A DNA stretch of 44,905 nucleotides, taken from NCBI GenBank assembly GCA_035512595.1, contig DATKDU010000140.1, positions 1 through 44,905 of the forward strand, written 5' to 3'. Each line of letters opens with the position of its first letter. Position 1 is the first letter of the stretch. The notes beneath the pieces were generated by a model. It searched no databases and was not told where the DNA came from. It saw nothing but the letters and a program-made list of their open reading frames with translations. The DNA is from DATKDU01 sp035512595. GTDB lineage: Bacteria > Planctomycetota > Planctomycetia > Pirellulales > Pirellulaceae. Positions 33,392-40,141 of this stretch are shown one piece after another. A program made the translations under genes and the position numbers.

Positions 33392-33613
33392 ATGCTGGCC
33401 GGCATCACCGATTTGTTGGGGAGCCAACTTGCTCCGCTGGTTGCCTATATCGGCCCCGGTGCGGACTTGGCGCTGATCAGCAGCGCCATTGGCCTGCTGT
33501 TCACGATGGGCGCCTCGCTGACATTTCTCGTGCTGTGGCCGTTTCGCTGGCTGTGGCGTCAATTCTGCGCACTGAGCAGGGGGGTCAAGGACGATCCGGC
33601 GGCCAGTTCGTAG
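33392..33613 (+). CDS. Small membrane protein with AYIGPGAD motif
   Basis: The 73-residue product starts at an ATG preceded by a strong GGGAGGCAGGG ribosome site. It has 'AYIGPGADLALISSAIGLLF', then 'FLVLWPFRWLWRQFCAL', and a short charged tail. This is one hydrophobic region, or two short ones, with Trp/Arg at the membrane edge. Small planctomycete membrane proteins with an IGPGA motif are, from memory, often found near phosphodiesterase or arylsulfotransferase-like genes, but I cannot verify that here. It follows the ASST-like gene by 97 bp and converges on the gene at 33672. Confidence 0.7.
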   Translation: MLAGITDLLGSQLAPLVAYIGPGADLALISSAIGLLFTMGASLTFLVLWPFRWLWRQFCALSRGVKDDPAASS

Positions 33614-33671
33614 CTCACACGCCGCGCGTCTCTGCCTTCCGCCCGCGGCCTCGACAGACACTGAAGCGCGC

Positions 33672-35252
33672 TCACGAAGTGAACTGAAACGCATAGAGCT
33701 CGGCGTCCCGCAGAACCGCGCGTAAACGCACCGGCCTGCCGGCCAGAGCGGCAACGTCAGCGCCGCTTTTCCAGCGCACTTGCCGCTGCACCGCATCGCC
33801 AAACAAGGGGTGACATTCCTCGAGCTCGAAGCCCGGAATTGGCGTGCCATTGGGTTCCTGGAGCTCGATGCGAAGCTCGCCGGCAGCCGAAGTGGCAAAA
33901 TTCACCAGCAGTTGACGGCCGGCGAAACTCAATGGCCGCGTCAACAGTTCGCCGCCGCGGGCTGGAGCGCTAACCGACACAAATCCATCGAGCCGCAGCG
34001 TGTATCGTCGCAGAACGCTGCTGTCGCCGGTCCAGTAGCTTTCGCTGGCGTACAACGACAGTTCTGGCGGCGCGTCCGGCAGCGGCGACCTGGTTTCAAC
34101 CAGATGCCAGGCAAGGTACTGCTGGCCGTAATTCCACGTCCCTGGTCGCTCGATACCGGGGCGGAGGAAGGCTTCACTGAAGCGTTTGAATTGGACGCCG
34201 TCGCGGCTGGCCATGAAGAGCCCGTCGGTGATTGCCGTGCCGTAGCGGGGCGAAGCACTGGACCGCATTTGGCGGTGTTCCGGCTCCGGCAAGTCGCGCA
34301 GCGTCTCTACCTGGCCGCGGTCGATATAACGTGCCGGAAAGCCGAGCAGGATGTGTGGCGCTCGGTGGTAGGGCTTGATCTGGTTGGTGTAGAGCTGCTC
34401 GATCGGTGAATCGACGTAAGTCAGATCGGCCTGGTTCTCCCAGTGCAGAAAATCGGCGGAGGTGGCGGTGCGAATGGCGCGGAAAGACCTGGCGTCGCGC
34501 CCATCTCCGACCGGCGCACCGGCAGTGAAAACCCGCCAGTAGGCCCGATACAGCCGGTGATGGGGGTCCCAAAACGCCAGGTTCTGCGAGTCGAAAGCGC
34601 CGTCGGTGATGATCGGTTCCTCGCTCAGCAGCGTGAAATGAATCCCATCCGGGGATTTGAGCGCCAGCACGCCTTTCGTCCCCGCGGAGCGAACGATGGC
34701 TTTGTACTTCGCGTCGGCGGGCGCGTCGGGGTTGTCATCCTTGAATACCGCCGGGTGGCCAGCATCGACGCGCGCCTTGCCGATCGTTTCGCTGGCGATG
34801 ACGATGTTGTTGGCCTTGGAACCGGCAAACTCGTGGAGCCCCAGCTCCGGCTTGGTCCACTGGATGCCGTCGCCGCTCTCCGCGTAGCAGCAGAGCAAGG
34901 GGTGCGTATCCGTCTTTACCTTACCTGGCGAGACGGCGAGGTGCCACGCCTTGTAGTACATGCGGTACTTGTCGTCATCCTGAAAGATGCTGTGGTAGCC
35001 GCTACCGGATCCTTCCCACGGCGCGTCGTGGACGATCGCGATTTCCTGCGGCTGCGGATGATGAAGTTGCAGGGCAGCCTTTCCCTCCAGCGCGTCGATC
35101 AGCAGGTCATCGACAAAGAGTTCCCGCCGCGAGCCCACGTCAACCACGGCATCGGAAGGAGCGGCGGCTGCCGAGTGTTCCAGGAGTGGAAGCGCCGTTA
35201 GTGCAGCAGTCGTCTGGAGAAACTGGCGACGAGAGCGAAAGAAGAATCTCAT
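33672..35252 (-). CDS. Tat-exported glycosidase-like beta-propeller protein
   Basis: The ATG at 35252 has GGAG 5 nt upstream and gives 526 residues beginning with a twin-arginine signal, RSRRQFLQTTAALTALPLLE, so the protein is probably exported folded. The mature part has 'VDVGSRRELFVDDLLIDALE', then propeller blades: 'HSIFQDDDKYRMYYKAWHLA', 'LCCYAESGDGIQWTKPELGL', 'AFWDPHHRLYRAYWRVF' and 'GLFMASRDGVQFKRFSEAF'. This pattern resembles the five-bladed GH32/GH43-type fold in planctomycete sulfatase and polysaccharide loci. A C-terminal beta-sandwich-like part follows from about residue 400. No catalytic acid pair can be assigned with confidence. The frame is open to 35387, but that extension covers up the Tat signal. 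Confidence 0.8.
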   Translation of the reverse strand: MRFFFRSRRQFLQTTAALTALPLLEHSAAAAPSDAVVDVGSRRELFVDDLLIDALEGKAALQLHHPQPQEIAIVHDAPWEGSGSGYHSIFQDDDKYRMYYKAWHLAVSPGKVKTDTHPLLCCYAESGDGIQWTKPELGLHEFAGSKANNIVIASETIGKARVDAGHPAVFKDDNPDAPADAKYKAIVRSAGTKGVLALKSPDGIHFTLLSEEPIITDGAFDSQNLAFWDPHHRLYRAYWRVFTAGAPVGDGRDARSFRAIRTATSADFLHWENQADLTYVDSPIEQLYTNQIKPYHRAPHILLGFPARYIDRGQVETLRDLPEPEHRQMRSSASPRYGTAITDGLFMASRDGVQFKRFSEAFLRPGIERPGTWNYGQQYLAWHLVETRSPLPDAPPELSLYASESYWTGDSSVLRRYTLRLDGFVSVSAPARGGELLTRPLSFAGRQLLVNFATSAAGELRIELQEPNGTPIPGFELEECHPLFGDAVQRQVRWKSGADVAALAGRPVRLRAVLRDAELYAFQFTS

Positions 35253-35536
35253 CACGACTCCAGGAGAAAGGTGCGCGAATCGCGCCCCATAAATCGGGTG
35301 ACCGGCATTCGTTGCGAACCGATGATCGCAGCGTATGTCGATGAGGCGCCCGCGCCAAGCCCGCCGCTCGTTACCGCCACGAGGCACCCGCAGAAGACGG
35401 CGTGTGGTTTCGGCGTCCCGTGCCTCACCTCCGCACCTATTGAGGGGCGGCGAGAGCGTGTTGAGCGCCGAAGCGCGCGGTTTTTTGTTTGCGTTCGCGC
35501 AGACCAGGGCGGCTTATTAGACGAAAGGCTATCGAC

Positions 35537-36334
35537 TCACTCTGCCGGCGGTTTGCTCCGGGCGAGGAAACCGCCGGCGACGAAGAGTTCGCTATCGCCG
35601 AGGACCAGGTTAAAGACCTTTTCCAGCCGGTCGGTGGGGGACACGTTGCGCACTTCCACCGCACGAAGTTCGCCGTTGATGTAGCGGAGAATGAAGTGCC
35701 CAGGCAGAAGGTCGCCGGCACGAATCGGCCGATCGGTCGAACGGCACAGCGGCTGCGCCTCTGTCGTTAGCAGCACGCCATCTTCCGTCTCGACCTTCCA
35801 GAGCCGGTTTCTCGTCACGAACACCGACTGCACGTTGGCAACGATCCCCTGGCCGTCAGGCAGAAAAGCGGTGAGGGCGTCGCCGACCCGGACGTTCTCG
35901 ATCGGCCGCCTTCCTTGCGGCGTCTCGATCAGCGTGCCCCGCGGAAAGCAGCCGGGGTGACACGGCTCCAGGAGCGCTTCATACTCGCTGACGTTGGCCT
36001 CCGGAAAGACTCGCTTGAGCCGATCGATTTGCTCCTCAGTCAGGTGGTGATAGCCGCGGGCGTAGGAAATCTGCTGGATTGGTTCGTCCCCGAGCCAGCG
36101 GCGCACACGCGAGATCGTGGCCATCTTCGGCGTCTCACGCCCCGGCGAAAGAAGTTGGAGCCACGCCTCGGCCGTTGTAACCTGAACGTACGGTTTACCG
36201 CTCAGTTCTCTACGCATCGCTTGCCGCTGGCGGACGATGCTCGTCTCCCACGCCAGATAGCAACAGAGCAGCGTCACGACGACGAACATCGTCCGCAAAC
36301 TGAACGAAAACCAGCGGCGAGGCTTGGCGCTCAT
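35537..36334 (-). CDS. Membrane-anchored Hint (hedgehog/intein-like) domain protein
   Basis: The 265-residue product has an N-terminal membrane anchor of planctomycete type (RWFSFSLRTMFVVVTLLCCY, about residues 8-28), a helical middle (EEQIDRLKRVFPEANVSEYE) and a Hint domain from Cys129: 'CFPRGTLIETPQGRRPIENV' with 'RVGDAL'. This is the block-A pattern of inteins and bacterial intein-like proteins. The expected block-B TxxH is TTEAQPL here, so the His is Gln or displaced. The domain ends 'VFNLVLGDSELFVAGGFLAR' with no His-Asn. Block A would allow N-S acyl shift, but splicing looks impossible. It could still cleave itself or be an inactive binding domain. It follows the truncated gene at 36388 on the same strand. 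Confidence 0.8.
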   Translation of the reverse strand: MSAKPRRWFSFSLRTMFVVVTLLCCYLAWETSIVRQRQAMRRELSGKPYVQVTTAEAWLQLLSPGRETPKMATISRVRRWLGDEPIQQISYARGYHHLTEEQIDRLKRVFPEANVSEYEALLEPCHPGCFPRGTLIETPQGRRPIENVRVGDALTAFLPDGQGIVANVQSVFVTRNRLWKVETEDGVLLTTEAQPLCRSTDRPIRAGDLLPGHFILRYINGELRAVEVRNVSPTDRLEKVFNLVLGDSELFVAGGFLARSKPPAE

Positions 36335-36387
36335 AGCGGGTATTGTAGTCGCTTTCCCGCAGCGAGACCTTTCTGGCCGCTCGCAGG

Positions 36388-36735
36388 CTACGGAGTTCCT
36401 CTGGTGTCGCTGGGGATGATGAACGTGTGGTGCAGCGTCTCCTTCTGAAAGCCCATCAACCAGACTTCCTTCCGCGTGCCCAGGGCTAGCCGCTTTCCGT
36501 CCACGGCCAGTCCCATCGGCTTGTCAAAGGTGCGGACCAGCGTGGAGAGCCCATTGCCGCTGGCGCGCACGGCCAGCAGCTTGTTGGCCTGGTAGGTGCT
36601 GACCAAAAGCGACGCGCCAAGCTGGTGCAGCAGGGCCACGAAGCTGTCGCTCTGCGCGTAGTGAAAGGCCACGGGGGCCGGCGGCGCTACGGGGCGGTCG
36701 TTGGGGGGCGCTGTGGCCACGGCAGTGGCGTCCAT
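36388..36735 (-). pseudogene. Truncated TIGR03032-like gene
   Basis: From the ATG at 36735 the frame encodes only 115 residues. Residues 24-105 match the start of the TIGR03032 family as I know it: 'FHYAQSDSFVALLHQLGASL', 'VSTYQANKLLAVRASGNGL', 'FDKPMGLAVDGKRLALGTRK' and 'EVWLMGF'. Family members are normally around 350 residues with a propeller-like fold, so about two thirds are missing. The frame ends at a TAG at 36388, and the remaining 53 bp before the Hint gene hold no continuation. It is either a remnant left by a deletion or a short free-standing domain. The family call is from memory and is moderate. Confidence 0.6.
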
Positions 36736-36771
36736 GGGGTGCATCACCTTCGCTTGAGTTCGCAACCGGAG

Positions 36772-36797
36772 GAGCCGCCGGCCAAGTCCGGCGGCTC
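36772..36797 (-). terminator. Hairpin after the FG-GAP/Calx-beta gene
   Basis: GAGCCGCCGG and CCGGCGGCTC form a perfect 10-bp stem with a 6-base loop. On the minus strand it lies 30 nt after the stop at 36828 and before the truncated TIGR03032-like gene. No U-tract follows. Confidence 0.5.
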
Positions 36798-36827
36798 GCT
36801 CTGGAACAATACCCGCGGAACAACCTT

Positions 36828-39308
36828 TTACCGGCTCCGCTTTTTCCGCACGCTGGACATAAAATCATCGACCGCCAAGGCGGACGAAGTCTGTTTGCTC
36901 CCTTTCGTGTTTCCTTTCCCTCCGCCATCGTCGTTCACGATCGTTCCGACGCCTTGGCTATCGGCGATGGTGGCGCCGATCGCGCCGGAAAGGTTCACAT
37001 AAAACTTCTCGTCATTCTCTTTCTTCGTGTCCCCTTTGATGCTCACGGTGATGGTCTTGCTCGTTTCGCCGGGTGCGAAGTAGATCGTCCCCGACGTGGC
37101 GACATAGTCGTTGTCGCTGGTCTTGGCCGTGCCGTTGGCCGTCGCGTAGTTCACCCATACGCCCCGGCCGCTGGCATTTGACAGGCTGACCGTGAACGTC
37201 ATCAGGGTCGTGCCGCTGTTGCCCTCCACAACCGAGGCGTCGCCGATGCCGATCGTGGGAGGCGTATCGTCATCGAGGATGTATCCAACCTTGAAACCGT
37301 TGCCGATCGAGGCATTGGTCGCATTGGTCAGGTTGACGTAGAAATACTCGTCGTTTTCCTGCTGAGTGTCGCCGATCACCTGCACGGTCAAGGTCTGGAT
37401 TGTCTCGCCCGGGGCAAAGGTCATCGTCCCGGTGGTGGCCTGGTAGTCACTGCCTGCCAAGGCGCTGCCATCGATGGTGAAAAAGTCGACTGTGACAGGA
37501 GCGTCGGACGCGGCCGACAGGACCACTGTAAAGGTCATGGGCGTCGTGCCCGCGTCCCCCTCCACGACAGACGGATTGGAGTAGTAGTCCATGCTGACGT
37601 AGGGCTCATCGTCGATGATGGTCCCAACGGCCTGACTCGAGGCGAAGATCGCGGACGTCGGATTGGTGAGATTGACGAAGAACAACTCGTTTTGTTCTCC
37701 GACACGGTCGCCATTAACCGGCACCGTGATCGTCCCGCTGACCTGGCCCGCAGGAATCGTCAGCGTGCCAACGGTAGCGATGTAATCGACGCCGGCGGTC
37801 GCGGCGGGCCCGCCATACCAGTACTCCTCGTCGGGAGTAAGGTCGGCCGTGGCATAATCGACGGTCACAGGCGCATCGTAAGGGGCCGAGAGGGTGACGG
37901 TGAAGACCGCATCGACCGTGCCGCTATGACCCTCGACGACGCTGACGCCGGAGATGGAGAGCAGACCCGGCGCCTTCCAATTGCCACCGTTGCTGGCGAC
38001 GATTGCCAGGCCCGTGGAGCTCTCGATCGTCACCAGCTCGGGCAGGCCGTCGCCGGTGAGATCCGCCAGGGCCACATCGACGAACGCCGCATTGAAATCG
38101 GTCCCCAGCGGGGAGGCGATCGGCAACGAAAAGCTTCCCGTGCCGTTGCCCAAGACCACGCTGGCTTGCCCACGGTAGAAGCCGTCGTAACAGCCGTAAT
38201 AGCCAGAACTGGTGCAGGTGAAGGCACTGCCGACGGCCACGAGGTCGAGCTTGCCGTCGCCGTTTACGTCGCCGATTACGGCCGAATCGACGGCCATGCC
38301 CATACTAACCCCGGTCGCTGGGGCGAAGGTGCCGTCGCCCAGACCCTTTTGCATGTACACAGCAGCGCCCGTGTGGATGATGGTGTCCAGGTGGCCGTCA
38401 CCGTCGAGATCGCCGAGGGAGAGCGTCCTCCCAATAGTCGCAGAACCTGAATGAATCGGGGCCTGCAGGGCTCCCGTACCGTTGCCTAACAAGGTGCTGA
38501 GATTGTAGTTGCTGGCCGTTACCACGTCGGCGTTTCCATCGCCGTTGAGATCACTGATCGCGATCGCGCTGGGCGAGCGGCCGCCGAGCTGATGCACTTC
38601 CGGCGCGCTAAATCCTCCACTGCCGTCGCCCATCAAGACGTTGACGTAGCCATCGGTGTGCGTGACCCAGTAGTCGAAGTACCAGCAGCCGTAGTAGTCG
38701 CACTGGAGGGTGCGGTGGTACTCGCTGAAGGATGTCTGGCCGGCCACGACCAGATCGAGCTTGCCGTCGGCATTCAAGTCGCCGGTCGCGACGGACTGCG
38801 GGACCTGCGGCAGCGGCGTCGGATCGGGATTATCCGGCGCGATTTGCGCAGGCAGGGAGATGCTTTGCGGCAGCTGAAAGGTGCCGTCGCCATTGCCGGC
38901 CAGCAAGCTCACCTCGGGGCCGTTGGCAGTCACCACGTCGGGAATGCCGTCGCCGGTGAAGTCGCCGACGGCCAGCGAGCGCGGGTTGGACCCCGTAGCC
39001 GAACTGATGGCAACGCCAAACGTGCCGTCGCCATTGCCCAGCCGGACGTCGATCGAGGAGCCGCCGGAATTTGCCACGATCATGTCGGGACGGCCGTCAC
39101 TGTTGACGTCGGCGAGGACGACGTCAGCCGGCGCGAGCCCCGCGGCATACTCAGCCAGCACGTCAAAGGCCAGCAGGCGGCGATCTTCCAGACCCTCCAG
39201 CAGCAGCCGGCGGGCGGCGAGGCGACGAGCGGCAGCGCGTGGGGCGCGGCGGGTTGGCGGTCGCGAGAGACGCGACGCAATCGAGTCGAACAATGTGCGG
39301 ACGAACAT
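36828..39308 (-). CDS. Secreted surface protein with FG-GAP repeats and three Calx-beta domains
   Basis: The ATG at 39308, with AAGGAAAA upstream, gives 826 residues. The N-terminus is a long basic stretch ending LLLEGLEDRRLLAFDVLAEY, the planctomycete 'LEDRRLLA' export-type sequence. Residues 55-440 are FG-GAP/VCBS calcium-binding repeats ('DVNSDGRPDMIVANSGG', 'DFTGDGIPDVVTANG', 'DLNADGKLDLVVAGQ', 'DVNGDGKLDLVAVG'). Three Calx-beta domains follow, each with 'VVEG-SGT', 'DY-AT-GT' and 'GD---EN-E-F-VNL'. The short tail is ALAVDDFMSSVRKKRSR. These proteins are usually cell-surface adhesins or matrix proteins. Odd points are two Tyr/Cys-rich inserts, near residues 200-215 and 360-375. The frame is open to an ATG at 39341 and a TTG at 39344. 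A two-hairpin element lies about 55 nt upstream of the start. Confidence 0.88.
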   Translation of the reverse strand: MFVRTLFDSIASRLSRPPTRRAPRAAARRLAARRLLLEGLEDRRLLAFDVLAEYAAGLAPADVVLADVNSDGRPDMIVANSGGSSIDVRLGNGDGTFGVAISSATGSNPRSLAVGDFTGDGIPDVVTANGPEVSLLAGNGDGTFQLPQSISLPAQIAPDNPDPTPLPQVPQSVATGDLNADGKLDLVVAGQTSFSEYHRTLQCDYYGCWYFDYWVTHTDGYVNVLMGDGSGGFSAPEVHQLGGRSPSAIAISDLNGDGNADVVTASNYNLSTLLGNGTGALQAPIHSGSATIGRTLSLGDLDGDGHLDTIIHTGAAVYMQKGLGDGTFAPATGVSMGMAVDSAVIGDVNGDGKLDLVAVGSAFTCTSSGYYGCYDGFYRGQASVVLGNGTGSFSLPIASPLGTDFNAAFVDVALADLTGDGLPELVTIESSTGLAIVASNGGNWKAPGLLSISGVSVVEGHSGTVDAVFTVTLSAPYDAPVTVDYATADLTPDEEYWYGGPAATAGVDYIATVGTLTIPAGQVSGTITVPVNGDRVGEQNELFFVNLTNPTSAIFASSQAVGTIIDDEPYVSMDYYSNPSVVEGDAGTTPMTFTVVLSAASDAPVTVDFFTIDGSALAGSDYQATTGTMTFAPGETIQTLTVQVIGDTQQENDEYFYVNLTNATNASIGNGFKVGYILDDDTPPTIGIGDASVVEGNSGTTLMTFTVSLSNASGRGVWVNYATANGTAKTSDNDYVATSGTIYFAPGETSKTITVSIKGDTKKENDEKFYVNLSGAIGATIADSQGVGTIVNDDGGGKGNTKGSKQTSSALAVDDFMSSVRKKRSR

Positions 39309-39362
39309 GGGAGGAGTTTTCCTTGGGAATGTGGTCCGCATCAAAATGGAGGCGGCGAGCCA

Positions 39363-39437
39363 CCCAGCGCGCGGATCGTGCGCTGGGCAGTGCCGGGCCG
39401 GTGAGGAACTTTCTTGACGGTCAGGGCCTCACCGGCC
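39363..39437 (-). ncRNA. Two-hairpin leader element, copy A
   Basis: On the minus strand, hairpin 1 is GGCCGGTGAGG...CCTCACCGGCC (plus coordinates 39396-39406 and 39427-39437, perfect 11-bp stem, 20-base loop). Hairpin 2 is CCCAGCGC...GCGCTGGG (39363-39370 and 39380-39387, perfect 8-bp stem, 9-base loop). The element ends 54 nt before the start codon of the FG-GAP/Calx-beta gene. A 50-nt core (39390-39439) is shared with copy B with only two changes, both in the loop. No U-tract follows. It is a candidate cis-acting leader RNA; an interspersed repeat is the alternative. Confidence 0.6.
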
Positions 39438-39451
39438 GCATGCGGTTGAAA

Positions 39452-39964
39452 CTAGGGTTGGCCGGGGACAGGTAAGGAGATCGTTCCTTCGAAGGAACCG
39501 GCCGTCACGCCGGTCACGCCGGTGGCTGCATCGGCGAGGCGCTTGACGGTGAACTCCCCCGTGGCGCCGGCGAACCGGCCGGTCGAGCGCTCGGGGTCGA
39601 TGATCGCGTGTTCGGTGATCAACACGAGACCGGGCGCGACGAGCGAAGAGGATCCGGCATGGTCGGCGACCAGCGTATCGCCGTTGGCGGCGGTGAACGT
39701 CATGGTCCCCTCTCCGGTCACGGGCCGGGACCCAAAGTCCACGACGGCCTCGATCACCAGCTCGAATTGCCCCAATTGGGTCGCCGTGCCCGTGATTTCG
39801 AACACGTCGAATACAAACGGCGGATCGAGCGGCGTCCTGCTCACATGCAAGCCTTCCAGGCTCCCTATGAAGGGGAGCGGCTCGCCAGCCATTGCGGAAC
39901 CGGAAAGCCCCAGGAGGGCCAAGACTGCCAGCGCAAAACTGGCTACAAAACTGCGGCGTAACAT
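39452..39964 (-). CDS. Small secreted beta-rich protein
   Basis: The ATG at 39964 has AAGGAAGA just upstream and gives 170 residues. The signal peptide MLRRSFVASFALAVLALLGL is cut after AMA near residue 26. The mature protein is beta-rich with 'FEITGTATQLGQFELVIEA', 'GEGTMTFTAANGDTLVADHA' and 'STGRFAGATGEFTVKRLADA', then 'GSFEGTISLPVPGQP'. The 'LG-F', 'AANGD' and 'TGRFAGATG' motifs belong to a widespread family of secreted barrel-like proteins of unknown function, similar in pattern to allene-oxide-cyclase-like barrels. A two-hairpin element lies 44 nt upstream of the ATG, and its second copy stands 13 nt after this gene's stop, in front of the next secreted-protein gene. Confidence 0.8.
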   Translation of the reverse strand: MLRRSFVASFALAVLALLGLSGSAMAGEPLPFIGSLEGLHVSRTPLDPPFVFDVFEITGTATQLGQFELVIEAVVDFGSRPVTGEGTMTFTAANGDTLVADHAGSSSLVAPGLVLITEHAIIDPERSTGRFAGATGEFTVKRLADAATGVTGVTAGSFEGTISLPVPGQP

Positions 39965-40008
39965 GACATCTTCCTTTTCGGTCTGCAGTACAATGAAAAG
40001 ACATCGTT

Positions 40009-40084
40009 CCCAGCGCGCAAACCGAGCGCCGGGGCGGTGCCGGGCCGGTGAGGGACTTTCTTGACGGTTAGGGCCTCACCGGCC
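40009..40084 (-). ncRNA. Two-hairpin leader element, copy B
   Basis: Hairpin 1 is again GGCCGGTGAGG...CCTCACCGGCC (40043-40053 and 40074-40084, perfect, 20-base loop). Hairpin 2 pairs CCCGGCGC with GCGCTGGG on the minus strand (plus 40026-40033 and 40009-40016), with one G-U pair and again a 9-base loop. On the plus strand the same position would be an A-C mismatch, so the structure is better kept in minus-strand RNA, the direction of the gene at 39964. The element ends 44 nt before that start codon. Confidence 0.6.
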
Positions 40085-40141
40085 GCTTTCGTTTTAGATG
40101 CTTTCGATCGATGCTCAGCTTTTCACCCTACGTTGATTTCC

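Noticed and set aside
35465..35486. Short GCGC stem followed by TTTTTT on the plus strand
   Set aside because: It looks like a terminator, but the stem has only four base pairs and no plus-strand gene precedes it.
35537..36334. Hint protein as a polymorphic toxin or defence gene
   Set aside because: There is no toxin domain after the Hint region, no immunity gene and no other defence gene nearby.
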